Positions 37,721 to 46,511 are shown, counted from the stretch's first letter. The stretch: 64,000 nucleotides of DNA from Streptomyces sp. TLI_105 (GCF_900105415.1 NZ_FNSM01000001.1:7510001-7574000); one strand, 5' to 3'. Numbers and translations are program-made. The notes: generated by a model not told the origin, from the sequence alone.

Positions 37721-37757
37721 ACTTGTCTGAGGAGTACTTGTCTGAGGAGCTGAGGAG
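37721..37757. promoter_or_regulatory. tandem 15-bp repeats in the gntR-leuA divergent promoter
   Basis: ACTTGTCTGAGGAG occurs at 37721-37734 and 37736-37749 (15-bp period) and CTGAGGAG recurs at 37750-37757. The array sits immediately upstream of the -10 box at 37762, suiting an activator or repressor array for the GntR protein. Confidence 0.5.
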
Positions 37758-37761
37758 TGGA

Positions 37762-37767
37762 TACGGT
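37762..37767 (+). promoter_or_regulatory. -10 box TACGGT before the leuA-like start
   Basis: TACGGT ends 7 nt before the ATG at 37775. It lies inside the frame that would be used if the upstream GTG at 37757 were the start, which argues for 37775. Confidence 0.5.
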
Positions 37768-37774
37768 ACCCGCC

Positions 37775-39508
37775 ATGATCCACAACCCCCAGCGCCCCGG
37801 CCCCATGCCGTACCACCGTTACCGCCCGTTCCAGGACCGCGTCCACGTCCCCGAGTTCGACCGCCGCTGGCCCGCCGCCCGACTGGAGCGCGCCCCGCTC
37901 TGGGTCCCCGTCGACCTCCGCGACGGCAACCAGGCGCTCGCCGAGCCCATGGACACCGACCGCAAGCACCGCTTCTTCGACCTGCTCGTCCGCACCGGCT
38001 TCAAGGAGATCGAGGTCGGCTACCCCTCCGCCAGCCGCGCCGACTTCGACTTCGTCCGCCACCTCGCCGGACTCGTGGCCTCCGGGGTCGTCCCCGACGA
38101 CGTCACCCCCGTCGTCTTCACCCCGGCCCGCCCCGAGCTCATCGAGCGCACCTTCGCCGCCCTCGACGGCCTTCCCCGGGCCGTCGTCCACCTCTACATC
38201 GCGACCTCGCCCGTCTGGCGCGACACCGTCCTCGGCCGAGACCGCGCCGAGGTCCGGCGCACCGTCCACGAGGCCGCCACGCTCATGGCGCGGCTCGCCG
38301 AGGCCCGCCCCGGCGCCGACATCCGCTTCCAGTTCTCCCCGGAGACCTTCAACCTCACCGAACCGGACTACGTCCTGGAGCTCTGCGACGGCCTCACCGC
38401 CCTGTGGGACGCGAGCCCCGACCGGCCGGTCACCCACAACCTGCCCGCCACCGTCGAGATCTCCACCCCCAACGTGTACGCCGACCAGGTCGAGTACGTG
38501 CACCGCCACCTCGCCCGCCGCGACTCCGTGATCCTCTCCGTCCACCCCCACAACGACCGCGGCACCGGAGTCGCCTGTGCCGAACTCGCCGTCCTCGCCG
38601 GCGCCCAGCGCGTCGAGGGCTGCCTCTTCGGCAACGGCGAACGCACCGGCAACGTCGACCTGGTGACCCTCGCCCTCAACCTCTACGCCCAGGGCGTCGA
38701 CCCCATGCTCGACCTCTCCGACATCGACGCCGTCCGGGACGTCGTCGAGCACTGCAACCGGCTCCCCGTCCACCCCCGTCACCCCTACGCCGGCGAGCTC
38801 GTCCACACCGCCTTCTCCGGCACCCACCAGGACGCCATCAGCAAGGGCCTCGCCCGGCACGCCAAGGACGCCGCCGAGGCCGGGATCCCGCCGGAACTCG
38901 CCCCCTGGAACGTGCCCTACCTGCCCGTCGACCCCGCCGACCTCGGCCGCGGCTACGAGGCCGTCATCCGCGTCAACTCCCAGTCCGGCAAGGGCGGAGT
39001 CGCCCATCTGCTCCGCGTCCACCACGGCCTCGATCTGCCGGAGCGGATGCGCCCGGACGTCTCCCGCGCCGTCCAGGCGGTGACCGACGACACGGGCCGC
39101 GAAGCCACCCCCGACGACCTGCGCGCGATCTTCCGGACGGCCTACCTGGAGCCCGGCCGGAGCGCCGGTCCCGTCGCCCTGGAATCCTGGAGCACCGACC
39201 GCGATCCGTCGGGCGAACACCGCTTCAGCTGCGTCCTGCGCGTCGGCGACCGCACCGCACCGGCGGAGGGCAGGGGCAACGGACCGCTCTCCGCCCTGAC
39301 CGACGCCCTCGCGCGGGCCGGCGTCCCCGTCGACGTACTCGACTTCGCCGAGCACTCCGTCACCACCGGCAGCGCGGGCGAGGCCGCCGCCTATGCCGAG
39401 TGCCGGGTGGGGGACCGCACCGCCTGGGGCGCGGGCCTGGACACCTCCGTCCTCTCCGCCTCCGTGCAGGCCGTCCTCTCCGCCGTGAACCGGGCGCACG
39501 CGACGTGA
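37775..39508 (+). CDS. 2-isopropylmalate synthase paralogue (LeuA type 2)
   Basis: A 577-aa DRE-TIM metallolyase. DLRDGNQAL (47-55) is the catalytic/metal segment, HPHNDRGTG supplies the metal histidines, [16 protein letters not shown] the second signature, and the C-terminal leucine-binding regulatory domain ([11 protein letters not shown]...VLDFAEHSV) is present. It condenses acetyl-CoA with a 2-oxo acid, classically 2-oxoisovalerate. No leuB/C/D genes are adjacent and a GntR/FCD regulator is divergent, so a specialised paralogue (for example supplying a secondary pathway) is possible. Confidence 0.88.
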   Translation: MIHNPQRPGPMPYHRYRPFQDRVHVPEFDRRWPAARLERAPLWVPVDLRDGNQALAEPMDTDRKHRFFDLLVRTGFKEIEVGYPSASRADFDFVRHLAGLVASGVVPDDVTPVVFTPARPELIERTFAALDGLPRAVVHLYIATSPVWRDTVLGRDRAEVRRTVHEAATLMARLAEARPGADIRFQFSPETFNLTEPDYVLELCDGLTALWDASPDRPVTHNLPATVEISTPNVYADQVEYVHRHLARRDSVILSVHPHNDRGTGVACAELAVLAGAQRVEGCLFGNGERTGNVDLVTLALNLYAQGVDPMLDLSDIDAVRDVVEHCNRLPVHPRHPYAGELVHTAFSGTHQDAISKGLARHAKDAAEAGIPPELAPWNVPYLPVDPADLGRGYEAVIRVNSQSGKGGVAHLLRVHHGLDLPERMRPDVSRAVQAVTDDTGREATPDDLRAIFRTAYLEPGRSAGPVALESWSTDRDPSGEHRFSCVLRVGDRTAPAEGRGNGPLSALTDALARAGVPVDVLDFAEHSVTTGSAGEAAAYAECRVGDRTAWGAGLDTSVLSASVQAVLSAVNRAHAT

Positions 39509-39572
39509 GGCGACCCCCGCACCCGGCAGTACCGAGGCCCGTCCGCGAGGGGAAGGCCCCCGCCCGGGGCCC

Positions 39573-39681
39573 CGTGGACGAGGTGCTCGCCGGGGAACTC
39601 CTGGGCGCCCGCTTCGGCCTGCCGCTCGCCGTGGAGCGGTACGCCGTACGGAGCGCGGGGAGGGTGCCGGCCCCGCCGTAG
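39573..39681 (+). pseudogene. possible C-terminal remnant of an ABC-transporter ATPase
   Basis: The frame GPVDEVLAGELLGARFGLPLAVERYAVRSAGRV then stop resembles the C-terminal tail of FecE-type siderophore ABC ATPases (PVAEVLT.ELL...FGLPV.VER). Nothing of the nucleotide-binding part is visible upstream, where the leuA gene ends at 39508. Confidence 0.35.
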
Positions 39682-39741
39682 GGCGAGGCGGGTACGGGCC
39701 GGGAGCCGGGGCCGGGCCGGGCCGGGGCGGGAGGGGACGGG

Positions 39742-40122
39742 CTACGCCGACGAGTCCGCCGTCAGCTTCTCCCGTACCACGGAGAGGTACTTCGCCACCG
39801 CGTCCCGGTTCCGGGTCAGACAGCGGATCCGGTCGTCCATCCGGTCCCGTTCGTTCTCCAGGGTCTCCAGCATCTCCGGCGTCGCGTCGGGGAAGTGGAT
39901 GACCCTCGGCTCGTTCAGGCACGGGAGGATCTGCTTGATGATCCGGGTCGGCAGGCCGGCGTCGAGCAGGCCCCGGATCTGCATCACCCGGTCCACGTCC
40001 GACTCGGCGTAGACCCGGTAGCCGTTCGGCAGCCGGTCCGCGACGATGAGACCCTGCTCCTCGTAGTACCGCAGCAGTCTGCGCGGTGTTCCGGTGCGCT
40101 CGGACAGCTCACCGATCCGCAT
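39742..40122 (-). CDS. MerR-family transcriptional regulator
   Basis: A 126-aa regulator: MRIGELSERTGTPRRLLRYYEEQGLI is the N-terminal MerR helix-turn-helix, followed by RLPNGYRVYAESDVDRV and a coiled-coil dimer helix (LETLENERDRMDDRIRCLTRNRDAVAKYL). The effector region is short and has one conserved cysteine in KQILPCLNEP and another in IRCLTR, so either a drug or redox signal could be sensed. It is divergent from an MFS exporter and has a typical MerR dyad between. Confidence 0.92.
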   Translation of the reverse strand: MRIGELSERTGTPRRLLRYYEEQGLIVADRLPNGYRVYAESDVDRVMQIRGLLDAGLPTRIIKQILPCLNEPRVIHFPDATPEMLETLENERDRMDDRIRCLTRNRDAVAKYLSVVREKLTADSSA

Positions 40123-40146
40123 GGGAAGCCCCCTCCAGGGAATCGC

Positions 40147-40171
40147 TTGACCTTCACATCAATGTGAGGGT
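40147..40171. promoter_or_regulatory. MerR-type promoter/operator with long spacer
   Basis: TTGACC (-35) at 40147-40152 is followed by a dyad ACCTTCACAT-CA-ATGTGAGGGT (40150-40171), which overlaps the elongated spacer before a GAGCAT-type -10. Long spacers with a dyad are characteristic of MerR-activated promoters. Confidence 0.65.
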
Positions 40172-40185
40172 TCGAGCATACGGAC

Positions 40186-41406
40186 ATGACCCACGACACG
40201 ACAGTGGCGGCCGGTCCCGCCACCCCCGCACACCCCGAACCCCGCCCCGCCTCCGGCCGGTTGCCCCTCCCGGCGCTGCTCGCCCTCGCCACAGCCGTCT
40301 TCGTCACCAGCCTCACCGAGACCCTCCCGGCCGGGGTCCTGCCCGGCATGAGCGCCGACCTCGGCGTCGGCGAGGCCGCCATGGGCCAGTCGGTCACCGG
40401 CTACGCCCTCGGCACGGCCCTCACCGCCGTCCCCCTCGCCGCCCGCACCGCCGGCTGGCGCCGCAAGCGCCTGCTGATCACCTCGATGGCCGGCTTCGCC
40501 GCCGCCAACACGGTCACGGCGGTCTCCTCCTCGTACGCCCTCACCATGGGCGCCCGGTTCCTCGCCGGGGTCGCCGCGGGCGTCGCCTGGGCCCTGCTCG
40601 CCGGCTATGCCCGTCGCCTCGCCCCGGCGCACCTCCAGGGCCGCGCGGTCGCCGTCGCGATGACCGGCATCCCGCTCGCGCTCTCCCTCGGCGTCCCGGC
40701 CGGCACCTTCCTCGGCGAGGCCGTCGGCTGGCGGGCCGCCTTCACCGCCATGACCGTGATCGCCGTCGTGCTCCTCGGCTGGATCGCCCTCGCCGTCCCC
40801 GACCTGCCCGGCGAACCGCGCGGCGGGCGCGCCCCGGTCGCCCGCACCCTGAGGGCCCCCGGCGTCCTCCCCGTCCTCACCGTCACCTTCACCCTCGTCC
40901 TGGCCCACACCGTCCTCTACACCTACGTCGCGGCCTATCTCGACCACCTCGGCCTCGCCGGCTCCACCGGCCTCGTCCTGCTGGTCTTCGGCGCCGCCTC
41001 GCTCGCCGGCATCTGGTTCACGGGCCGTCACATCGACCGCAGGCTCCGGGCCCTGACCCTCGCCGGAACGATCCTCTTCGCCGTCGCCGCGGCCGCGTTC
41101 GCCGTCCCCGCGGCGAGCACCGCCCTGGTCCTGGTGGCCGCCGCGCTCTGGGGCTTCGGCTGGGGCGGCGCGCCCACCCTCCTGCAGACGGCCGTCGCGG
41201 AGGCGGGCGGCGACGACGCCGACACCGCTCAGACGATGCTGGTCAGCCTCTGGAACGCGGCCATGGCGGCGGGCGGCGTCGCGGGCGGCCTCCTCCTCGA
41301 CGGGCTCGGCGCCGGCGCCCTGCCGTGGAGCGTCCTCGTGCTGCTCGTCCCGGTGGTCGCCGTGGTGGCCGGTGCCCGCGCCCACGGTTTCCCGGCCCGC
41401 GGGTGA
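40186..41406 (+). CDS. MFS drug-efflux transporter (DHA1/Cmx type)
   Basis: A 406-aa protein with 12 predicted membrane helices. FVTSLTETLPAGVLPGMSADLGVGEAAMGQSVTGYALGTAL (helix 1 and loop, described only) and MGARFLAGVAAGVAWALLAGY fit the chloramphenicol/arabinose-efflux subgroup. The motif-A region is degenerate (RTAGWRRKRLL). It likely exports small hydrophobic compounds. It is controlled by the divergent MerR gene through the dyad at 40150-40171. A terminator follows at 41433. Confidence 0.9.
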   Translation: MTHDTTVAAGPATPAHPEPRPASGRLPLPALLALATAVFVTSLTETLPAGVLPGMSADLGVGEAAMGQSVTGYALGTALTAVPLAARTAGWRRKRLLITSMAGFAAANTVTAVSSSYALTMGARFLAGVAAGVAWALLAGYARRLAPAHLQGRAVAVAMTGIPLALSLGVPAGTFLGEAVGWRAAFTAMTVIAVVLLGWIALAVPDLPGEPRGGRAPVARTLRAPGVLPVLTVTFTLVLAHTVLYTYVAAYLDHLGLAGSTGLVLLVFGAASLAGIWFTGRHIDRRLRALTLAGTILFAVAAAAFAVPAASTALVLVAAALWGFGWGGAPTLLQTAVAEAGGDDADTAQTMLVSLWNAAMAAGGVAGGLLLDGLGAGALPWSVLVLLVPVVAVVAGARAHGFPARG

Positions 41407-41432
41407 ACCCGGCCTGTCCCACCGGACGCACC

Positions 41433-41462
41433 GAGGCCCCCACCGCACGCGGTGGGGGCCTC
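41433..41462. terminator. bidirectional terminator hairpin
   Basis: 14-bp perfect stem (41433-41446 with 41449-41462) between the convergent MFS and secreted-protein genes. Confidence 0.8.
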
Positions 41463-41480
41463 CGTACGTTCCGGGCCGGG

Positions 41481-42308
41481 TCAGACGGCCGGCGGCACCC
41501 GGGACGGGCGGCCCGTGCCGCGCGTCAGGACGTAGCCGCCGATGCCCGCGAGCGCGGCCAGGACGCCGCCCGCAAGGGTCCAGATCCAGCGGTCGGACCA
41601 CCAGCCGGAGGACCAGCCGTCCTCCGGGGCCGCCGCCTCGACGGCGGTGGTCCGGCCGGCGTCCTCGTCCGCCTTCGCCTGGTCGGCGGTGGTCGCCCCC
41701 GGGACGAGCGGCGCGGCGAGCGCGCCGTCCGTGGCGTAGGCGCCGCCCTTGTCGAGGACGTCGGCCCCGATCCGCGCGGTGAACGGCTGGCCGAGGTCCT
41801 CGTCCGGGCCGCCGGTGACGGTCAGCCGGACGTAGTAGCTGCCGGGCAGCGGGTCGTTCGCCCAGGCGTCGGCCGAGCCCCGGACCGGGCGCAGCACACA
41901 GGCCAGCTCCACGGTCGAGGCCTCCTTCGCCGCCGTACGGGACTGCATCCCGTACATGCACGGCTGACGCCGCCGCAGCCCGTCGTACACGTCGACCCGC
42001 CAGGTGGCGGGGCCGTGCCGCAGGGCCGCGTCGGGCAGCGTGACCGTGGCCTTCACGGTCGGCCGCTCCCCGGTGTCCGCCGGGAACACCCAGTACAGGT
42101 AGTCACCCGTGGCGGCCTGCGCCGTGGCCTGCTGCCCCGGGAGGAACCGGGCGGCGGTACGGAAGGTGGTGCCGGCCTCCGTGGGGCCGGCCTCCTCGGA
42201 GGAGGAAGCCGAGGGGCTGGGCGAGTCGGCCAGGGCGACCGGGGCCGCGAGGCCGAGCAGGGCGGCGCCCGCGAGCGCGGCCGTGGCGAGCATGCGTACG
42301 GTACGCAT
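41481..42308 (-). CDS. secreted, C-terminally anchored protein of the vWA operon
   Basis: A 275-aa protein with a signal peptide (MRTVRMLATAALAGAALLGLAAPVALA), an Ser/Glu-rich linker, a beta-rich ectodomain with paired cysteines (RRRQPCMYG, VELACVLRPV), and a C-terminal membrane helix (WIWTLAGGVLAALAGIGGYVL) with a short basic tail. The ectodomain resembles pre-peptidase-like sandwich domains. Its ATG overlaps the stop of the vWA gene by one base (TGATG), so the two are co-translated and probably act together on the cell surface. Function unknown. Confidence 0.82.
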   Translation of the reverse strand: MRTVRMLATAALAGAALLGLAAPVALADSPSPSASSSEEAGPTEAGTTFRTAARFLPGQQATAQAATGDYLYWVFPADTGERPTVKATVTLPDAALRHGPATWRVDVYDGLRRRQPCMYGMQSRTAAKEASTVELACVLRPVRGSADAWANDPLPGSYYVRLTVTGGPDEDLGQPFTARIGADVLDKGGAYATDGALAAPLVPGATTADQAKADEDAGRTTAVEAAAPEDGWSSGWWSDRWIWTLAGGVLAALAGIGGYVLTRGTGRPSRVPPAV

Positions 42309-43582
42309 CAGTTGGTCCTCCAGACAGCGACGCGCCAGCGGGACAGCCAGCCCCAGAGCAGACCGGCCAGGAAGCCGGCGAGCACCAGCACGCCGAGCAG
42401 CCACCAGCCGCGGCCGAGACCGAACGAGGCGACGTCCGACGCGGTCGACGGGCCGTCGACGACGTCCACCGTCAGCTCGACCGGCATGCCCGGCGTCGTC
42501 TTGACCGACGGGGGAGCGGAGAAGGAGTTGCTGACCTGGAGGCAGACCGTCTCGGCCGCCGGCTTGGCGTCGCCGGGGCCGTCGTCGGCCTCCGGCTTCG
42601 GGTAGCGCAATCCGGTCGAGATCACGTCCGTGCGCCCGTCGCCCGCCTCGGAGCCGCGGACGATCTCCCGGCCGTGGAGCGTGACGGCGCGCAGCAGCAC
42701 CCCGTAGTCGTTGTTGACGGCCCGGTCGGCCGACACGCTGACGGAGGCGCGCAGTTCCTGGCCGGGCAGCAGGTCCACCCGGTACCAGCGGTGCTCGCCG
42801 AAGGCCTCGCGGTCCGTGTAGAGACCGGGCTTCAGCTGCGGTGCCTTGTCGCACCGCACGGCGCCCCGGGTGGCCACGGGGGGGACCACCGGGTCGGCCG
42901 CGCGGTCGACCAGCTGTCGGACGCGGCGGGAGAGTTCCTCGGTGCGGTGGACCGAGGTGTACGTGCCTCCGGTCGCCTCCGCGATGCAGGTGAGCTGCTG
43001 CCGGGTCTTGGCGTCCGGCACCAGGCCCAGGGTGTCGATGACGAGGTGGATGCCCTTCGCCGCGATCTCGCGCGCCACCTGGCACGGGTCGAGCGGGGCG
43101 CAGGTGTCCTCGCCGTCCGTGATGAGCACGATCCGCTTGGTCGCCCCGTCCTCGCCGAGGTCGTCGGCCGCGCCGAGCAGCGCCGGACCGATCGGGGTCC
43201 AGCCGGTCGGGGCCAGGGTGGCCACCGCGGTCTTGGCCTCGGTGCGGTCGAGCGGGCCCACCGGGTAGAGCTGCCGGGTGTCCTTGCAGCCCCGCTTGCG
43301 GTCCTGCCCCGGATAGTCGGCGCCGAGCGTGCGGATGCCGAGCCGCACCTCCTCGGGCACCGCGTCGAGGACCTCGTTGAAGGCCTGCTTCGCGGCGGCC
43401 ATGCGGGACTTGCCGTCGATGTCCTTGGCCCGCATGGAGCCGCTGACGTCGAGGACCAGCTCGACCTTGGGGGATTCCTTCGCCACCGGCTCGTCGGCGG
43501 CCGCGCTCGTCGGCAGGAGCGCGGCGCTCAGGGCGGCGAGCAGTGCGCAGGCCCCGGTCGCCAGCCGTTTTCTCGTGATCAT
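42308..43582 (-). CDS. secreted von Willebrand factor A-domain membrane protein
   Basis: A 424-aa protein with a signal peptide (MITRKRLATGACALLAALSAALLPTSAAA), a vWA domain from about residue 38 with MIDAS motif DVSGSM (45-50) and later ITDGEDTC, a beta-rich second domain, and a C-terminal transmembrane helix (WWLLGVLVLAGFLAGLLWGWL) followed by RWRVAVWRTN. vWA domains bind proteins through a metal ion. It is co-translated with the preceding anchored protein, suggesting a surface complex. The ATG at 43582 is the one that begins the signal peptide. Confidence 0.88.
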   Translation of the reverse strand: MITRKRLATGACALLAALSAALLPTSAAADEPVAKESPKVELVLDVSGSMRAKDIDGKSRMAAAKQAFNEVLDAVPEEVRLGIRTLGADYPGQDRKRGCKDTRQLYPVGPLDRTEAKTAVATLAPTGWTPIGPALLGAADDLGEDGATKRIVLITDGEDTCAPLDPCQVAREIAAKGIHLVIDTLGLVPDAKTRQQLTCIAEATGGTYTSVHRTEELSRRVRQLVDRAADPVVPPVATRGAVRCDKAPQLKPGLYTDREAFGEHRWYRVDLLPGQELRASVSVSADRAVNNDYGVLLRAVTLHGREIVRGSEAGDGRTDVISTGLRYPKPEADDGPGDAKPAAETVCLQVSNSFSAPPSVKTTPGMPVELTVDVVDGPSTASDVASFGLGRGWWLLGVLVLAGFLAGLLWGWLSRWRVAVWRTN

Positions 43583-43644
43583 CGCCGGATCGTATTGATG
43601 ATCGTCCGACAAACCAAAACCGGGGTGGGACTCGTGACCCCGGC

Positions 43645-44184
43645 TCACGACCCCTGGCTGTTGAGGAAGCCGATGAGACAGGCGCCCCACCAGCCGGTCT
43701 GGCTGACGGCCGCCGCCAGACCCGAGCGGACGAGCAGCCCGCGAGGGGTGGTTCCGGCGCGGTGTGCGTCGAGGAGCTGGCCGAGCCGGTGGGCCCACAG
43801 GCCGTTGAGGGTGACGGCGACGACGAGGCCCAGCTTGACCAGGGTCAGCGGGGAGTGGAGGTCGGGGTGGAGGAAGAGGCCGGAGACGACGAGCCCGCCG
43901 AGCCCGGCCCAGATCGGCGTCTGGAGGGCGACGGCGGTGTCGAGGACGGCGGCCAGCGGCCGCTTCCCGGTCAGCCAGAGCACGGCGAGCCAGTCGACGG
44001 CGAGCACCGAACCGAGCCCGACGACGAGGAAGGCGACGTGGAAGAAGCGGGCCACCGTCAGCAGGGAGGCGTCCGCGTGGACGTGTCCGGCGGTCCAGCA
44101 GGCTGCCGCGATGCCGGCGGTGGCGACGAGCCCGAGGGCGGTGAGGAGCCAGGAAGGGGTGAGCTCCTGCGCGGTTCTGGACAT
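43645..44184 (-). CDS. integral membrane protein, probably iron-regulated
   Basis: A 179-aa protein with four or five membrane helices (LLTALGLVATAGIAAACW, FFHVAFLVVGLGSVLAVDWLAVLWL, IWAGLGGLVVSGLFL, LVKLGLVVAVTLNGLWA). Histidines in the helices (ARFFHVAF, GHVHAD, LNGLWAHRLG) could bind haem or metal, but no named family is certain. An IdeR/DmdR-like iron box lies 34 nt upstream of the ATG at 44184, so expression is probably repressed by iron. Confidence 0.8.
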   Translation of the reverse strand: MSRTAQELTPSWLLTALGLVATAGIAAACWTAGHVHADASLLTVARFFHVAFLVVGLGSVLAVDWLAVLWLTGKRPLAAVLDTAVALQTPIWAGLGGLVVSGLFLHPDLHSPLTLVKLGLVVAVTLNGLWAHRLGQLLDAHRAGTTPRGLLVRSGLAAAVSQTGWWGACLIGFLNSQGS

Positions 44185-44217
44185 GCGTTGATCTTCCGGA
44201 CGTAAGGACGGCATAAC

Positions 44218-44236
44218 TAAGGTAAGGCGAAGCTAA
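44218..44236. promoter_or_regulatory. iron box (IdeR/DmdR/DtxR-like)
   Basis: TAAGGTAAGGCGAAGCTAA matches 15 of 19 positions of the DtxR-family consensus TTAGGTTAGGCTAACCTAA by hand alignment. It lies in the promoter of the membrane-protein gene starting at 44184. Confidence 0.55.
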
Positions 44237-44296
44237 GTGCCACTCGTGTGCACGTCAAGCCGGTGTGGCGCACGTCCCAGCCCTCGGAAGGGCTGC

Positions 44297-44461
44297 TCAG
44301 CGGTGCTCCGGGTTGGGGAACTCGGGCCTGCCCCCGGCGTCCCGGGCCGAACGCTGGTTCCCGTGCGCAGGGACGCCGCCGGACCGCTTCAGGAGCCCCG
44401 CCACGTGCATCAGGTTCCAGGCCGTGAAGGTCGTGTTCCGGTGGGTGAAGTCGTTCTCCGG
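44297..44461 (-). pseudogene. C-terminal remnant of a flavodoxin/NADPH-FMN reductase-like gene
   Basis: The frame reads NDFTHRNTTFTAWNLMHVAGLLKRSGG, then VPAHGNQRSARDAGG and FPNPEHR before the stop. This is the C-terminal end typical of NAD(P)H-dependent FMN reductase/flavodoxin-family proteins (GNQRS.WDAG...PNPEHR). Everything N-terminal is missing; at 44461 the similarity passes abruptly to an esterase fragment in another frame. Confidence 0.55.
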
Positions 44462-44691
44462 CCCGCGAGACGCCCGCCGACCGAGAAGCCGATCACGCCG
44501 ATGCGGTCCGCTCCCTGTTCGCGCCTGTGGCGGATCTCGGCCCGCGGCGCCAGGAGGGGTTCGGGATGCCGTACGCGGAGCGGGTAGCGGAAGACGCTCG
44601 CTGACAGGCTCAGGGCGGAGAGCCACGCGACGATGGGCTCGGCCTGGCGCGGGGCGTGCGCGGCGTGGCCGCCGCCCGGCAGGACGTTCAG
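44461..44691 (-). pseudogene. remnant of an alpha/beta-hydrolase (acetyl-esterase-like)
   Basis: The frame carries the esterase pattern LPGGGHAAHAPRQAEPIVAWL, SASVFRYPLRVRHPEPL and the nucleophile elbow RIGVIGFSVGGRLAG, then stops resembling anything. The region upstream to 44990 is open in several frames without a recognisable product. The remnant ends where the FMN-reductase fragment begins, so two decayed genes have been joined. Confidence 0.55.
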
Positions 44692-44994
44692 ATGAGTGGG
44701 CGCCGGGTGCACGTGGCCGCTCCTGGAACCAGCCGCCCACGGCGACGGCGACGGGGTCGGCCCCCGGCTCACGCAGGGCGTAGAGCGTCTTCGCGCCGAC
44801 CCACAGGAGGGTTCTGCCGTCCCGTGCTCCTCGGCGGCGGCGCCCGGGCCTTCCGCCCCGACAAGCGCCCTGCGGAGCTGGATGCGGTGGAGGCCCGCAC
44901 GTTCGACGGCCGCTCCGTCCTCCTGCGCCACCGCGTCGTACGCAAGGCCTGGACGGCCAGCGCACCTACCGACTCCACCGGATGAGATCGCCTC

Positions 44995-45867
44995 TCAGGG
45001 GAAGAACGGGAAGAGGACGGCGTTGATCCGCTCCTGGCACACCGCGCAGAATGGCTCGCCGTGCGCGCGCATCTTGCAGTCGTACTCGCCGCGGAAGACA
45101 CCGCAGTGGTAGTGGTCGCCCCCGGTGTACGCGCCGACGGTACCCGGGGGCGTCGGCGAGAGCCCTGGTCCCTCGCACACGCTGCAGTCGTCCCTCGTCG
45201 ACGTGGGCATGGGCGTCGAGGGGTCGACGAGGTGGCCCCATTTGAGCGTGGAGAACTGGGTGTTGATGGTGACGTTGGCGGCAGCGGGCTCCACCACGGG
45301 ATGGAAGTCCCGCCCGGACTCCGCGCAGGTGTTGGCGTAGTCGTACTCGTCCGCCAGACCGAAGGCGTGGCCGAGTTCGTGGAGACCGGTGGCCAGGCCC
45401 TTGGGGTGAATGGACGTGGTGACCACACCGCCTCCCGTGCCGCCGAAGACGGGGCTGTTGACGATGACGAGGATGGCGTGGGACCACGGGAGTTCGGCAT
45501 ACACCGTGTTCTGCGCCAGCGTGGTGTCCACGACCAGTACTCGACGGTCGAGGCCGTTGGCGCAGAATCTGGCGTCGAAGAACGTGTCGGCGGTGGCGCC
45601 GGTGCCGCACGGGGCGGGATCGTCCGCGCCTGACTGGGTGGAAGCGACGTCGAGGCGGTAGACGTTGATTGCGGCGGACGGGCCCGCGAAGGGGGCTGTC
45701 GCGAGGAGGAGTGTGACGAACTCCAGGGCGTGCAGACGGAAGTTGGGCAGTTCTTCTTCCGTGTACCCCTCGGACACGAGGGTCAGGTTCCAGCGGTTGA
45801 TCGGGGATCCGTGGTCCAGCAGGAGTTCGGAACCGATGACCGTGCCGTCGTTCACGCCCATGGTCAT
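44995..45867 (-). CDS. M64-type zinc metallopeptidase
   Basis: A 290-aa peptidase with the M64 (IgA-peptidase-like) zinc motif HELGHAFGLADEYDY (H163, E164, H167). The N-terminal part has NLTLVSEGYTEEELPNF, typical of the family. The C-terminal third is cysteine-rich (DDCSVCEG, HYHCGVF, DCKM, CAVCQ), which suggests disulfides or a metal site. There is no Sec or Tat signal. The ATG at 45867 overlaps the TGA of the upstream 130-aa gene by four bases (ATGA), and GGAG precedes it, so the two are co-translated. Confidence 0.87.
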   Translation of the reverse strand: MTMGVNDGTVIGSELLLDHGSPINRWNLTLVSEGYTEEELPNFRLHALEFVTLLLATAPFAGPSAAINVYRLDVASTQSGADDPAPCGTGATADTFFDARFCANGLDRRVLVVDTTLAQNTVYAELPWSHAILVIVNSPVFGGTGGGVVTTSIHPKGLATGLHELGHAFGLADEYDYANTCAESGRDFHPVVEPAAANVTINTQFSTLKWGHLVDPSTPMPTSTRDDCSVCEGPGLSPTPPGTVGAYTGGDHYHCGVFRGEYDCKMRAHGEPFCAVCQERINAVLFPFFP

Positions 45868-46256
45868 TCGCTCCAGAGGTCGAATCGGGCGAGTTCGGTC
45901 GCGGCTTCCGCTTCGGACTCCGTGGCGAGCGGGCTGCTGTGGAGCACCAGGAAGCGCGCGTTCAGGTCGGCGGGCGCGAGCACGGCGAAATCGCCGGCGA
46001 CCGACTCTGCCGGAACCCGCGCGAACCCGCCTGTGTCGGGATCGGCCACCTCGTAGTCGTATCGAATCGGCGTGCCGATCACCCGCCGGTACAGGACCTG
46101 ATCGTCGGTGTCGCGAGTCTCGTACCAGAACCCCGAGTACTCGCCCTCGCCGAGTTCGTCGGAGGGCGGGAGCGTCATTTCGACGCGCTGTTCCGAGACC
46201 AGCCAGACGTCCTGTCCCTCGTAGGTGATGCGGAAGCGGATTGCCTCGACGGACAT
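45864..46256 (-). CDS. unrecognised 130-aa partner of the M64 peptidase
   Basis: A small acidic beta-rich protein (MSVEAIRFRITYEGQDVWLVSEQRVEMTLPP..., no signal peptide or membrane segment). No family is recognised. It is translated from a near-perfect AGGAGGTGA site and its stop overlaps the M64 peptidase start, so the product may be a chaperone, inhibitor or carrier for the peptidase. The promoter region upstream is shared with the divergent 46512 gene. Confidence 0.78.
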   Translation of the reverse strand: MSVEAIRFRITYEGQDVWLVSEQRVEMTLPPSDELGEGEYSGFWYETRDTDDQVLYRRVIGTPIRYDYEVADPDTGGFARVPAESVAGDFAVLAPADLNARFLVLHSSPLATESEAEAATELARFDLWSE

Positions 46257-46410
46257 GGGGGTCACCTCCTGTGCGGCATACCCCTTGCTTCCATGCTGCT
46301 CCTGGAGCCGTTTCATGCCAAGCCGTCCACGGCCGAAATTGACATGGTCCGCGCACGGGACGAACCTGGAATCAGGTGCGTCCGAATGACCCTCAGAAGT
46401 TTGCACTTCA

Positions 46411-46446
46411 ATCAGATTTGCGTTCATTTTCATCAGACTCGCGTTC
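46411..46446. promoter_or_regulatory. direct repeats ATCAGAYTYGCGTTC at 21-bp spacing
   Basis: 15-bp near-identical repeats at 46411-46425 and 46432-46446 are two helical turns apart; a degenerate third copy overlaps a GAAGT-TTGC-ACTTC dyad at 46396-46409. The region is A/T-rich and lies between divergent starts (46256 and 46512), so it is a likely regulator-binding array. Confidence 0.5.
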
Positions 46447-46511
46447 GTCGCGTCCGGCCGCGCCCGCACATCGTCGACGAGAATCCCGGCCCCGCCCGAG
46501 AGGAGGCTGAC

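Noticed and set aside
42700..44190. 505-codon plus-strand frame over the vWA region
   Set aside because: Shadow of the signal-peptide-bearing vWA protein and the iron-box membrane protein on the minus strand.
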